Positions 9,136 to 17,650 of a stretch of 64,000 bases of DNA are shown piece by piece. The stretch spans positions 317,077 to 381,076 of the forward strand of contig DATEFW010000007.1 of NCBI GenBank assembly GCA_035280425.1. Reading direction: 5' to 3'. Every line of letters starts with the position of its first letter. Position 1 is the stretch's first letter. A program made the translations under genes and the position numbers. Origin of the DNA: QHXW01 sp035280425. Its GTDB lineage: Bacteria > Acidobacteriota > Terriglobia > Bryobacterales > Bryobacteraceae. The notes beneath the pieces are model-generated. The model was not told the DNA's origin and searched no databases. It was given only the letters and a program-made list of their open reading frames with translations.

Positions 9136-9902
9136 AGCCCCATAATCTGCATCCCGGAATCGACGAACAAGACAGTGCCGGTGACGCCGCGGCCGAGATG
9201 ACTTGCCAGGAAAACGGCGGCATCGCCGACTTCCGCAGGATCGGTGTTGTGGCGCAAGGGAGAGCGTTTGGCGACAACGTCGAGGATCGTCGAGAAATCT
9301 TTCACGGCACGAGCCGATGCGGTTTTTACAGGCCCGGCCGAGATGGCATTGACCCGAATACCGGCGGGGCCAAGATCGCTGGCCAGATAGCGGACGGAAG
9401 CCTCGAGCGAGGCTTTGGCCACACCCATGACGTTGTAATTGGGAACGACGCGCGTGGAGCCCAGGTATGTCAGCGTGGTGATGGAGCCGCCTTCGGTCAT
9501 CACCGGCGCGGTTGCGCGCGCGACGGCCACCAGGGAATAGGCGCTGACTTCGAGAGCCAGGAGAAAACCATCGCGCCCGGTGTCGACGAAAGGCCGGCCC
9601 AGATCTTCGCGATTGGCAAAAGCCAGGCTGTGCACCACGGCATCGAGCGGCCGGCCGAGCGACTGCAATTCTTCGGCAAGCGCGGCCATGTCGAATTCTT
9701 TGGTGACGTCGCAAGGCAAAATGCGCTCGACCGGCAGATCCTTTGCGAGCGATTCGACCGCTTCTTTCTGGTGCTCGCCCAGGTACGTGAGGACCAGCTT
9801 CGCGCCTTCCCGCGAAAACGATTGCGCGATGGCGTAAGCCAGGCTCCATCGGTTGGCGATGCCGAGAACCAGCGCCAGTTTTCCTTCGAGCAAGCCGGGC
9901 AT
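9132..9902 (-). CDS. fabI: enoyl-[acyl-carrier-protein] reductase (FabI type)
   Basis: A 256-aa short-chain dehydrogenase fold enzyme that reduces trans-2-enoyl-ACP in the last step of fatty-acid elongation. FabI features are GIANRWSLAYAIA (nucleotide site), the VHSLAFANRE segment, and the catalytic Tyr and Lys in NYNVMGVAKASLEA (Y-x6-K spacing of FabI). The tail is GVTGTVLFVDSGMQIMGL. The start at 9902 is chosen because the protein then begins with the usual MPGLLEGK lead, 5 nt after the upstream gene's stop. It sits behind a Gfo/Idh gene in one transcription unit, a pairing with no obvious metabolic logic. Confidence 0.95.
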   Translation of the reverse strand: MPGLLEGKLALVLGIANRWSLAYAIAQSFSREGAKLVLTYLGEHQKEAVESLAKDLPVERILPCDVTKEFDMAALAEELQSLGRPLDAVVHSLAFANREDLGRPFVDTGRDGFLLALEVSAYSLVAVARATAPVMTEGGSITTLTYLGSTRVVPNYNVMGVAKASLEASVRYLASDLGPAGIRVNAISAGPVKTASARAVKDFSTILDVVAKRSPLRHNTDPAEVGDAAVFLASHLGRGVTGTVLFVDSGMQIMGL

Positions 9903-9907
9903 ATGCG

Positions 9908-10846
9908 TCAGCGCAGCTTCATTGGGGCGCCGCCGGCTTCGCGGCTTCGCTGCGCGGCATCCATGAAGGCAAAGATCTCGAGCGTCTCGTCGCTCGGGAC
10001 GGGCGGCTCCTTGGTTTCGAAGAATTTCACGATCTCCACCAGCAGCGGGTGGTAACTGTCCACGGATTTCGCGGGACTCTGTACGATCTTCTGGTTCGCC
10101 CGGAAGACCACCGCGCCGAATTCTCCGTAAGGGCGCAAGGCGCGCACACTGCCGAGCCGGCCGTCTTTCCAGCGGCCCACGATCACGTCGGCATCGGGCG
10201 AATTCGTGCGGCTGACTTCCTCGCAACCCGGCCCCATCAAGGCGTACAGCAGCTCGATTTCGTGGATTGCGTACCAGGAAAGATCGAGATGCTGGTGCGG
10301 CTCCGTGGGCCCCGGCCCCCAGGTAATGACGCCTGTGATATCGGAAAATTTCATGCTGGCCGCGGGCTCGGTATAACGCAGGTCCGAAGCGCTGAACCAG
10401 GGCACACCGGCGTCTTTCGCCAGCTTTGCGATTTCGCGAGCGCCCTCCAGAGTGTCGGACAAGGGCTTATCGATAAACAGCGGCTTGTGGGCGGCAATGA
10501 CCGGCTTGGCCTGGTCGAGATGTACGCGGCCATCGACGCTTTCGAGCAGGATGCCGTCGACTTTGCGGCACAGGGCCGGGATATCCGCGACGAATTCCAC
10601 CTTCCATTTGGTACGCAGCTCTTCGGCGAACTTGTCGACGCGCTTATAGCTCGATTCGACATCCGGGCTGCCGCCTTTGTACGCCGCGACCACGCGCGCA
10701 CCGGGAACGTAATCGGGCGAAGAGGGATCATTCAGTATTTTGGTGAAGGCGATGACATGCGAGGTGTCGGTGCCGATAATACCGAGGCGGATTTCCGCGG
10801 ACGCGCTCAGACAACCCAGCGCAAAGAGAACCAAAATGGATTTCAT
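9908..10846 (-). CDS. Gfo/Idh/MocA-family oxidoreductase, exported
   Basis: A 312-aa protein with an N-terminal signal peptide (ILVLFALGCLSASA), then a Rossmann start RLGIIGTDTSHVIAFTKIL, and the family's KPLFIDKPLSDTLEGARE segment carrying the conserved Lys-Pro. It matches NAD(P)-dependent Gfo/Idh/MocA dehydrogenases that act on sugars or cyclitols. The replacement of the usual GxGxxG by GIIGTDTS and the signal peptide are odd, so a periplasmic or non-catalytic role is possible. ATG at 10846 is preferred because a TACAAT hexamer lies 7 nt before it; an ATG at 10855 overlaps that hexamer. Confidence 0.8.
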   Translation of the reverse strand: MKSILVLFALGCLSASAEIRLGIIGTDTSHVIAFTKILNDPSSPDYVPGARVVAAYKGGSPDVESSYKRVDKFAEELRTKWKVEFVADIPALCRKVDGILLESVDGRVHLDQAKPVIAAHKPLFIDKPLSDTLEGAREIAKLAKDAGVPWFSASDLRYTEPAASMKFSDITGVITWGPGPTEPHQHLDLSWYAIHEIELLYALMGPGCEEVSRTNSPDADVIVGRWKDGRLGSVRALRPYGEFGAVVFRANQKIVQSPAKSVDSYHPLLVEIVKFFETKEPPVPSDETLEIFAFMDAAQRSREAGGAPMKLR

Positions 10847-10853
10847 TGTGGGC

Positions 10854-10863
10854 ATTGTACACT
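10854..10863. promoter_or_regulatory. overlapping divergent -10 elements between Gfo/Idh gene and recG
   Basis: On the minus strand TACAAT (10859-10854) lies 7 nt before the Gfo/Idh ATG. On the plus strand TACACT (10858-10863) lies 10 nt before the recG GTG. The two hexamers share two bases, so polymerase could probably occupy only one promoter at a time. The start codons are only 27 nt apart and neither has a Shine-Dalgarno sequence. Confidence 0.5.
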
Positions 10864-10873
10864 GAATTTTCCA

Positions 10874-12973
10874 GTGGATCTCTCGACTCCGCTCACGTAC
10901 GTCAAAGGCGTCGGCCCGGCGCGCGCCGCGATGCTCGAGACCAAAGGCCTCCTCACCGTGGAGGACCTGCTGGCGTATGTGCCGTTCCGCTACGAAGATC
11001 GAAGCAATACCAAGACCATCGCGCAACTCGCCCCGGGCGAAATGGCGACCGTGGTTGCGGATGTGAAATCGGCGCGGCTGATCGGATTCAGGCGACGCAA
11101 TCTGGGCATGTTCGAAGCGACATTCACGGACGCTTCGCGCGCCGTCCTTCATGCGAAATGGTTCCACGCGGAATACCTGGCGAAGACCCTCGAGCCTGGG
11201 CGGCGGATCGCGCTCTTCGGCAAAGTGGAGTTCGACAGCTACACCGGCGACCTGGCGATGCTGCATCCGGAATTCGAGCTGCTCACCGAGGACAATGAAG
11301 ATGCCGAGGCCGCACTGCACGTGGGGCGCCTGGTGCCGGTGTACGAAGCAATTTCCAAGGTGAATACGCGCGCGCTGCGCACCATCATCCACCGGGCGTT
11401 TGGGCAGATCGCGCCGGCCGAGGACCGCCTGCCGAAAAGCATTTGCGAGCGCCTGCATCTGGTGGATCGCTGGACGGCTATGCGCGGCATTCACTTCCCG
11501 CCCACCGATTCGGATCTGCGGCTGTTGAACGCGTTTCGATCGCCCGCGCAATTCCGGCTGATTTTCGAGGAATTTTTCTGGCTGGAGTGCGGGCTGGCGC
11601 TGCGGCGCAGCCAGGCTCGAGAGGCAGCGGGCATTTCGTTCGCTCTCAACGATCGCGTACGCGAGCAGATCAAGGCCATGCTGCCGTTCAAGCCGACCGG
11701 GGCGCAGAAGCACGTGTTAGGCGAGATTGCGCGCGACATGGCGGCTACGAGCCCCATGCACCGGCTGCTGCAGGGCGATGTGGGGAGCGGCAAAACGATC
11801 GTGGCCGCCGAGGCCGCGGTGATTGCAATCGAGAACGGCTATCAGGTGGCCGTGCTTGCGCCGACCGAGATCCTGGCCGCGCAACACTATTTTTATCTGA
11901 AGCCTCTCCTTACAAAACTGGGCTATGTGGTCACGCTGCTCACAGGCTCTTTTACCAGCCGCGAAAAGGCACAGTTGAAAAAGCTGCTGGCGGAGGGTTT
12001 GGCGCATGTAGCGATCGGCACGCATGCTTTGCTCGAAAAAGATGTCGAGTTCCGCCGGCTTGGACTGGCGATCATCGATGAACAGCACCGCTTCGGAGTC
12101 ATGCAGCGGCTGGGACTGGCGCACAAAGGCGTGCATCCCGACGTGCTGGTCATGACGGCCACACCTATTCCGCGCACCCTGGCGCTGACGCTTTATGGCG
12201 ATCTCGATGTTTCGATCATCGACGAATTGCCGCCGGGACGGAGGCCCATCTCGACCAAACACGTGACCGCCGATCAGGTGGAGCGCGTCTACAGCTTTAT
12301 CCGCAAACAGATCGACGCAGGCCGGCAGGCGTATGTCGTGTATCCGGTGATTGAGGAATCCGAGACGCAGGCAATGAAAGCCGCGGAGAAAATGCACGCG
12401 CATCTTTCGCGCGAAGTTTTTCCCGATCTCGCCGTAGGCCTGCTGCATGGCCGGCTGCCTTCGTCGCAAAAAGAAGCGGTGATGGAGGATTTTAAGCGGG
12501 GGCTGGTCAAGGTTCTTGTCGCGACCACCGTAATCGAGGTCGGGGTCGATGTGCCAAACGCAACGGTGATGGTGATCGAGCAGGCAGAGCGCTTCGGCCT
12601 GGCGCAACTGCACCAGCTTCGCGGCCGGGTGGGGCGCGGCGCCGAGCAGAGCTACTGCATTCTGGTCACGAAGCGCATGAACGACGCGGCGCGCGAGCGG
12701 ATCCGCACGCTGGTAGATACCAACGACGGTTTCGCGATTGCGGAAATGGATCTGAAACTGCGCGGGCCGGGCGAGTTTTTGGGTACGCGGCAGTCGGGTC
12801 TTCCATCGCTTCGCGTGGCAAATATTCTGCGCGATCAGGAAATTCTGGAAATCGCGCGCGGCGAAGCGCAGCAATTTATCGAGCGTCCGCCCTCGCAGGA
12901 AGAGTTCGCGCGTGTCATGGCGTATGTGCGGCACGAGTGGGAACAGCGCTACGGTCTCGTGCAGGTGGGATGA
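10874..12973 (+). CDS. recG: ATP-dependent DNA helicase RecG
   Basis: A 699-aa branch-migration helicase that remodels stalled replication forks and Holliday junctions. The N-terminus has the wedge/OB domain (TYVKGVGPARAAML, then VPFRYEDRS). The superfamily 2 motor has Walker A GDVGSGKTIVA near residue 300, IDEQHRFGVMQR near 400 and TATPIPRTLALT. The second RecA domain has TTVIEVGVDVPNA, and LRGRVGRG is also present. The GTG start at 10874 gives the usual RecG length. The open frame extends far upstream, but that part lies antisense to the Gfo/Idh gene. The stop abuts the rsmD start. Confidence 0.96.
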   Translation: MDLSTPLTYVKGVGPARAAMLETKGLLTVEDLLAYVPFRYEDRSNTKTIAQLAPGEMATVVADVKSARLIGFRRRNLGMFEATFTDASRAVLHAKWFHAEYLAKTLEPGRRIALFGKVEFDSYTGDLAMLHPEFELLTEDNEDAEAALHVGRLVPVYEAISKVNTRALRTIIHRAFGQIAPAEDRLPKSICERLHLVDRWTAMRGIHFPPTDSDLRLLNAFRSPAQFRLIFEEFFWLECGLALRRSQAREAAGISFALNDRVREQIKAMLPFKPTGAQKHVLGEIARDMAATSPMHRLLQGDVGSGKTIVAAEAAVIAIENGYQVAVLAPTEILAAQHYFYLKPLLTKLGYVVTLLTGSFTSREKAQLKKLLAEGLAHVAIGTHALLEKDVEFRRLGLAIIDEQHRFGVMQRLGLAHKGVHPDVLVMTATPIPRTLALTLYGDLDVSIIDELPPGRRPISTKHVTADQVERVYSFIRKQIDAGRQAYVVYPVIEESETQAMKAAEKMHAHLSREVFPDLAVGLLHGRLPSSQKEAVMEDFKRGLVKVLVATTVIEVGVDVPNATVMVIEQAERFGLAQLHQLRGRVGRGAEQSYCILVTKRMNDAARERIRTLVDTNDGFAIAEMDLKLRGPGEFLGTRQSGLPSLRVANILRDQEILEIARGEAQQFIERPPSQEEFARVMAYVRHEWEQRYGLVQVG

Positions 12974-13510
12974 GTGCGGGTCATCGGAGGTGAATTCCGG
13001 TCGCGCCGGCTGCGGTCAATTCCGGGATTGGCGACGCGCCCAACCCCCGACCGGCTTCGCGAAACGCTGTTCGACATTTTGGGATCGAGCGTCCAAGGCG
13101 CGATCTTTCTGGATGCCTATGCGGGCACGGGCGCGGTAGGAATCGAAGCCCTGAGCCGGGGGGCGTCGAGGGCGATATTCCTCGAGCGGAGCAAGGGCGC
13201 GGCGAAGATAATCCACGAGAATCTCAAGAGCCTGTCGCTCGAATCGAGGGCGACGGTCGTGCTGGCGCGAGCGCTGGCGGGTATCGCGAGCCAAAAGGCT
13301 GACATTGTTTTTCTCGATCCGCCATATGATCTGGAAAGCGAGTACCGGCCGGTGTTCGAAGCATTGGGCGAAAATCCACCACGGTTGGTGATTGCCCAGC
13401 ATTCTGTGCGGTTTCCTCTCGCCGAAAGCTATGGCGCGCTCCAGCGGACCAGAGTTCTCAAGCAGGGCGACAACGCGCTGAGCTTTTATGCGCCATCAGG
13501 CCGGAGCTGA
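12974..13510 (+). CDS. rsmD: 16S rRNA (guanine966-N2)-methyltransferase
   Basis: A 178-aa SAM-dependent methyltransferase acting on the assembled 30S subunit. It starts at GTG directly after the recG stop, so the genes are co-translated. RsmD signatures are VIGGEFRSRRL, the segment PTPDRLRETLFDIL, the SAM motif DAYAGTGAVGIEALSRGA and the catalytic DPPY (FLDPPYDLE). The length is typical. recG-rsmD adjacency is common in bacteria. Confidence 0.94.
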   Translation: MRVIGGEFRSRRLRSIPGLATRPTPDRLRETLFDILGSSVQGAIFLDAYAGTGAVGIEALSRGASRAIFLERSKGAAKIIHENLKSLSLESRATVVLARALAGIASQKADIVFLDPPYDLESEYRPVFEALGENPPRLVIAQHSVRFPLAESYGALQRTRVLKQGDNALSFYAPSGRS

Positions 13511-13511
13511 A

Positions 13512-14300
13512 TTAAAGAATTCGCAGTTCGACCGGTGCGCCCGCCTCGCACCCCAGCATCTTGGCAGCCGACGCCTGGCTCGATGACACTTCGAGGTAAC
13601 CGGAACTGCCGGCGATCACAAACAGCTCACCCGGACCGCACTCGGCATAATTCTGAACAAGACGATGGACGATTTCCATCCCAACCGACATCTCGAAGGG
13701 CCGCTGGTCCAGATCCGGAAAATCTTCGGCCGGGAAATTGGTGATCAGGTTTCCGAAACGGTCAATTTTGAGAATCGTACCGGTCCATCCGCGGCGCGCG
13801 GTGCGGACAGGCTTTTCGAAATGCTGGCGCAGATAGTCGGCGATTGTTTTGCCCATTCTGGCCGGCGCGATGCCGCGAGCAAGATGCGCGCCCACGGGCG
13901 AAAAGATGTCGCGGCCGTGAAACGTCCGGCTTACGGGTTTTAAGAAATATTTCTCAGCCGTAATCCAGCGGACTTTATGTTTCTCGCGCGCATAGATCAT
14001 GGAGAGCACGCCGTTATCCGGCGCAACGAAAATTTGCCCGGCGGCTTCCGCCAGGATCGGCCGGCGCGAGGTTCCGACGCCTGGGTCGACGACCACCACG
14101 TGCACCGTGCCGCGAGGAAAATAGCGATAGGCCTGGGCCAGAACGAACGCGCCCTCTGGAATGCTGAAAGGGCTGATGTCGTGAGTGATATCGACGATTT
14201 CGGCGGAAGGGCAGATCCGGAAAATTACGCCTTTCAGCGTGCCGGCAAAGTGATCGGAGAGGCCAAAATCGGTAGTTAGAGTAATGACGGGGCGCCGCAT
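13512..14300 (-). CDS. SAM hydroxide adenosyltransferase (DUF62 / chlorinase-fluorinase superfamily)
   Basis: A 262-aa member of the family that splits S-adenosylmethionine to adenosine and methionine with water; related enzymes use chloride or fluoride. Features are the N-terminal ITLTTDFGLSDHF with the conserved Asp, EIVDITHDISPFSIPEGAF, VVVVDPGVGTSRRPIL and APDNGVLSMIY. In the C-terminal domain IDRFGNLITNFP and FVIAGSSGYLEVS are visible. The loop that distinguishes true halogenases is not evident, so hydrolysis is the best guess. It converges with rsmD, and its start is 18 nt from the divergent cysteine desulfurase start. Confidence 0.9.
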   Translation of the reverse strand: MRRPVITLTTDFGLSDHFAGTLKGVIFRICPSAEIVDITHDISPFSIPEGAFVLAQAYRYFPRGTVHVVVVDPGVGTSRRPILAEAAGQIFVAPDNGVLSMIYAREKHKVRWITAEKYFLKPVSRTFHGRDIFSPVGAHLARGIAPARMGKTIADYLRQHFEKPVRTARRGWTGTILKIDRFGNLITNFPAEDFPDLDQRPFEMSVGMEIVHRLVQNYAECGPGELFVIAGSSGYLEVSSSQASAAKMLGCEAGAPVELRIL

Positions 14301-14303
14301 TGC

Positions 14304-14309
14304 TAAAAT
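14304..14309 (+). promoter_or_regulatory. candidate -10 hexamer (TAAAAT) for cysteine desulfurase gene
   Basis: TAAAAT ends 8 nt before the GTG at 14318, with no Shine-Dalgarno sequence between. This supports GTG 14318 over the TTG at 14300. Confidence 0.4.
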
Positions 14310-14317
14310 GTCAGTTA

Positions 14318-15484
14318 GTGAACCATTTCTACTTCGACCACAATGCCACGACGCCCGTGTCGCCGGAAGTGCTCGGGGCGATGATGCCTTGTATGGCCGA
14401 TGTGTATGGTAACGCGTCCAGTATCCATCATTTTGGACAGATGGCCAAGCAGCGCCTCGAAATGGCGCGCCGGCAAACCGCGAGCCTCATCGGCTGCCAG
14501 CCCCAGGAGGTGGTTTTTACCAGCGGCGGCACCGAGGCCGATAATCTGGCGCTGTTCGGCGTTGTACGGCAATCCGGTAAACCGTCGAAGCACGTCATCA
14601 CCACCACCATCGAGCATCCGGCCGTGCTCAATGCCTGCGCACAATTAGAGCGCGAAGGCGTGGCCGTTACTTATGTGCGCGTCGGCGCGGACGGCGTGGT
14701 TTCCCCGGACGATATCCGGCGGGCGCTGCGGCCTTCGACGGTGCTAGTTTCCGTGATGCACGCGAACAATGAACTGGGGACCGTGCAGCCGATCGCCGAG
14801 ATTACCCGCATCACGCGGGAAGCCGCGGTGTATCTGCATGCCGACGGCGTCCAGGCGCTCGGAAAGCTGCCGGTGAATGTCGGCGCCTTGGGTGTGGATC
14901 TCTATTCGATGAGCGGGCACAAGATTTATGCTCCCAAGGGCATCGGCGCACTATTTGTGCGGAAGGGAACGCGCATGACTTCGATTACCTTCGGCGGGCA
15001 CCACGAGCGGGAGCGGCGTCCGGGGACGGAGAACGTGCCTGGAGCGGTCGCGCTGGGCGCGGCCGCCGAATGCGCAGCACGCCATCTGGAGGCTCAGCCG
15101 GAAGCACTCGCGGGCTTGCGCGACCGGCTTGAGACCGAGATTCTGCGGCGCATTCCAGGCACCGGAGTGAACGGCGATCGGGACCGCCGAACACCAAACA
15201 CCTCCAACATTTATTTCGATGGTGTGGACGGCGAGGCACTGGTGATTGCACTCGATCTGCGGGGGTTCGCCGTCTCGACGGGAGCGGCATGCTCGAGTGG
15301 CGCTATCGAGCCATCCCACGTGCTACTGGCGATTGGCGCGACACCGGAACGTGCGCGCTCCAGCATACGCTTCTCACTAGGCCGTTCGAACACGACGGAG
15401 CAGGTGGACGCGCTGATTACGGCCGTCGAAGAGTCCGTGCGCCATCTGCGCAAGATTTCACCGGTGGCCCAAATTCATGCCTGA
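14318..15484 (+). CDS. cysteine desulfurase (NifS/IscS family)
   Basis: A 388-aa PLP enzyme that removes sulfur from cysteine as an enzyme persulfide. It starts at YFDHNATTPVSPEV, the classic N-terminus. PLP contacts include TSGGTEADNLAL, and the Schiff-base lysine is in SMSGHKIYAPKGIGA. The active-site cysteine loop is STGAACSSGAIEPSHVL, with the IscS-like short Cys segment. The last 8 bases overlap the start of mnmA, so this enzyme most likely feeds sulfur to MnmA for tRNA 2-thiouridine and perhaps also to Fe-S assembly, since no isc/suf genes are near. GTG 14318 is chosen over TTG 14300 because the protein then begins just before the conserved motif. Confidence 0.93.
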   Translation: MNHFYFDHNATTPVSPEVLGAMMPCMADVYGNASSIHHFGQMAKQRLEMARRQTASLIGCQPQEVVFTSGGTEADNLALFGVVRQSGKPSKHVITTTIEHPAVLNACAQLEREGVAVTYVRVGADGVVSPDDIRRALRPSTVLVSVMHANNELGTVQPIAEITRITREAAVYLHADGVQALGKLPVNVGALGVDLYSMSGHKIYAPKGIGALFVRKGTRMTSITFGGHHERERRPGTENVPGAVALGAAAECAARHLEAQPEALAGLRDRLETEILRRIPGTGVNGDRDRRTPNTSNIYFDGVDGEALVIALDLRGFAVSTGAACSSGAIEPSHVLLAIGATPERARSSIRFSLGRSNTTEQVDALITAVEESVRHLRKISPVAQIHA

Positions 15485-16583
15485 GCGGCCCATCGCGGTG
15501 GCGATGAGCGGCGGCGTGGATAGCTCAACGGCCGCCGGACTACTGGTCTCGCGCGGGCACGCGGTCGTTGGGCTGACCATGCAGCTTTGGAACCAGAGGC
15601 GGCTGCCGGAGCTTTCGACGGGCGCCACAACGGGCCGCTGCTGCTCGCTCGATGATGTTTACGATGCGCGACGTGTTGCCGAGCAGCTTGGAATCCCGTT
15701 TTACCTCGTAAATTTCGAAGAACAATTCGAGCGTCAGGTGGTTGAGCCGTTCGTCGCAGAGTACCTGGCCGGGCGTACGCCCATTCCCTGCACGCTTTGC
15801 AATAACTTCATCAAATTCGACCGGTTTCTCGAAATGGCGGATGGCGTAGGGGCCGGTCAGATTGCCACCGGGCACTATGCGCGCATCACGCAAAACACGG
15901 AAACCGGCCGCTACCAGTTGCGCACCGCCGTCGATGCCGGGAAAGACCAGACCTATTTTATGTTCGGATTGACGCAGCGGCAGCTCGCGCGCGCTCTTTT
16001 TCCTTTGGGTGAAATGCGGAAGAGCGAGGTGCGGGCGCTGGCGCGTGAAATGGGCCTGGCGGTTGCCGAAAAAGATGAGAGCTATGAGATTTGTTTCGTC
16101 CCGAACGGAGATTACGCGGCATTTCTGGATGAGTATCTGCGATCGAAGGGCGCCACGCTCGAACGCGTGCATGGCGAGATCGTTTCGACGGATGGACGCA
16201 CGGTGGGCGGGCACGCGGGCGTTCATCACTTCACCGTGGGGCAGCGGCGCGGTCTGGGCATTGCAACCGGAGAGCCGCTGTACGTTATCGCGACCGACGC
16301 CGGTACGCAGCGGGTCACGGTCGGTCCGAACGAAGCCTTATACCGCGCGAGGCTGATCGCGAAGGCCGTGAATTGGATTTCCTGGCCCGGAATAACGGCG
16401 CCCGCGCGTGCGCGAGTGAAGATCCGCAATAAACACGAAGCTGCCGCTGCAATACTCTATCCAACCGTAGACCCGGCGCGCGTGGAGGTGCATTTTGACG
16501 AGCCGCAGCGCGCCGTCACGGCCGGCCAGGGTGCGGTTTTCTACGACGGCGATTTGGTTCTCGGCGGCGGATGGATAGAATGA
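15477..16583 (+). CDS. mnmA: tRNA-specific 2-thiouridylase
   Basis: A 368-aa enzyme making 2-thiouridine at position 34 of tRNA Lys, Glu and Gln. It shows the PP-loop AMSGGVDSSTAAGLL near the N-terminus, then the catalytic cysteine in PCTLCNNFIKF (residue about 105) and the second cysteine in YEICFVPNGDY (about 203). HFTVGQRRGLGIA and a C-terminal beta-barrel follow. Both cysteines of the catalytic pair are present. It overlaps the cysteine desulfurase gene by 8 nt, which suits a direct sulfur relay. Confidence 0.96.
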   Translation: MPERPIAVAMSGGVDSSTAAGLLVSRGHAVVGLTMQLWNQRRLPELSTGATTGRCCSLDDVYDARRVAEQLGIPFYLVNFEEQFERQVVEPFVAEYLAGRTPIPCTLCNNFIKFDRFLEMADGVGAGQIATGHYARITQNTETGRYQLRTAVDAGKDQTYFMFGLTQRQLARALFPLGEMRKSEVRALAREMGLAVAEKDESYEICFVPNGDYAAFLDEYLRSKGATLERVHGEIVSTDGRTVGGHAGVHHFTVGQRRGLGIATGEPLYVIATDAGTQRVTVGPNEALYRARLIAKAVNWISWPGITAPARARVKIRNKHEAAAAILYPTVDPARVEVHFDEPQRAVTAGQGAVFYDGDLVLGGGWIE

Positions 16584-16590
16584 CCATTTC

Positions 16591-17493
16591 ATGCGCCACC
16601 GCTCCAGGCTACGCGACGCGCTCGAATACTGGCTTGCTGTCGCGGTTCTAAATTCGCTCGCCTGGGCGCCGCTCCCGCTATCGAATCTGCTGGCGCGGGC
16701 GTATACCCGATTGCTTGACCTCGCAATTCCCAGGCTGCGCCGCGTAGCCCTGCGCAACCTCGCGATGGCGATGCCGGAGCTTGGCCGCGACGCCCGCTTG
16801 CGCATTGCCAGCGGCGTGTTCCGGTCAATCGCACGGCTACTGGTGACCTTTGCCCGCTTTCCGCGCCTCCGCCGCGGAAACATCGGCAAGTGGATCCGTT
16901 ACGAAGGCTATGAACATTTCGAACAGGCGCTCGGCCGCGGCAAGGGTGTGCTGTTTGCCACCGCGCACCTGGGTAACTGGGAACTAAGCGCTTTCGCGCA
17001 CGCGCTGCTTGCTCATTCCATGCACGTTGTAGTGCGCCCGCTCGACAATCCGCGCATCGACCGTCTGGTAGAGCGTTACCGCTCAATTTCCGGAAACCGG
17101 CTGATCGAAAAGAAAGATTTTGCGCGAGGTATTCTCGCTGCGCTGCGCGATAATGAGGCGGTCGGCATCCTCGTTGACCAGAACGCTTCGCCCGATAACG
17201 GAGTGTTCGTGAATTTCTTCGGCATTCCGGCGTGTGCCGGAACGGGCTTTGCAAAACTCGCCGCGCACACCGGCGCAGCCGTAATTCCGGGATTTGCGCT
17301 ATGGTCGGAAACGGAGCGCAAATTCGTGCTGCGGTTCTGGCCCGCGGTCGAGATCAGCGGTGACGTGCAGGCCGATACCGCGCGGATCCAGGCCGTGCTC
17401 GAGAGCGCGATCCGGGAATACCCCGACCAGTGGCTGTGGATTCACCGCCGTTGGAAAACGCAGCCGCCGGGACAGCCGCCGCTTTACGACTGA
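16591..17493 (+). CDS. LpxL/HtrB-family lauroyl acyltransferase
   Basis: A 300-aa membrane-bound acyltransferase. One hydrophobic N-terminal helix is followed by the catalytic HLGNWELSAF (H-x4-E motif) near residue 130, then VVVRPLDNPRIDRLVERYR and VGILVDQNASPDNGVFVNFFG, both family landmarks. It would add a secondary acyl chain to lipid A or a related lipid, which implies a Gram-negative outer membrane. A TAGAAT hexamer 9 nt before the ATG overlaps the end of mnmA. The gene could also be simply cotranscribed, since the gap is 7 nt. Confidence 0.88.
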   Translation: MRHRSRLRDALEYWLAVAVLNSLAWAPLPLSNLLARAYTRLLDLAIPRLRRVALRNLAMAMPELGRDARLRIASGVFRSIARLLVTFARFPRLRRGNIGKWIRYEGYEHFEQALGRGKGVLFATAHLGNWELSAFAHALLAHSMHVVVRPLDNPRIDRLVERYRSISGNRLIEKKDFARGILAALRDNEAVGILVDQNASPDNGVFVNFFGIPACAGTGFAKLAAHTGAAVIPGFALWSETERKFVLRFWPAVEISGDVQADTARIQAVLESAIREYPDQWLWIHRRWKTQPPGQPPLYD

Positions 17494-17548
17494 TCCCCGG
17501 AAACGCCCCTGTCGCAGTGCCCATGAGCGAGAAAAAAACGGCCTGCGT

Positions 17549-17554
17549 TATACT
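17549..17554 (+). promoter_or_regulatory. candidate -10 of the tRNA-Ala gene (TATACT)
   Basis: TATACT lies 20 nt before the mature 5' end of the tRNA. No clear -35 is seen at the matching distance. Confidence 0.4.
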
Positions 17555-17574
17555 GATAAGGAAATACCCCGCGT

Positions 17575-17650
17575 GGGCCTGTGGCGCAGTTGGGAGCGCG
17601 CTTCCATGGCATGGAAGAGGTCGTGAGTTCGAATCTCACCAGGTCCACCA
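17575..17650 (+). tRNA. tRNA-Ala (anticodon GGC)
   Basis: A 76-nt cloverleaf with encoded CCA. The acceptor stem GGGCCTG/CAGGTCC contains the G3:U70 pair that identifies alanine tRNA. The D arm is GCGC/GCGC. The anticodon stem CTTCC/GGAAG closes the 7-base loop ATGGCAT, giving GGC. The T arm is GTGAG/CTCAC with the TTCGAAT loop. The 3' 45 nt recur at 21671-21715, marking this gene as the integration site of the following island; the island's copy restores the intact tRNA. Confidence 0.97.
17606..17650 (+). repeat. direct repeat, left copy (attL, 3' part of tRNA-Ala)
   Basis: The 45 nt from the anticodon loop to the CCA end match 21671-21715 at 44 of 45 positions; A17615 corresponds to C21680. 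This is the standard signature of site-specific integration into a tRNA 3' end. Confidence 0.88.

Noticed and set aside
10049..10873. N-terminal extension of recG
   Set aside because: It is antisense to the Gfo/Idh gene and unlike any RecG. GTG 10874 gives the standard length.
10847..11713. Long upstream extension of the Gfo/Idh frame
   Set aside because: It runs antisense through recG, and the signal peptide and Rossmann motif place the real start at 10846.
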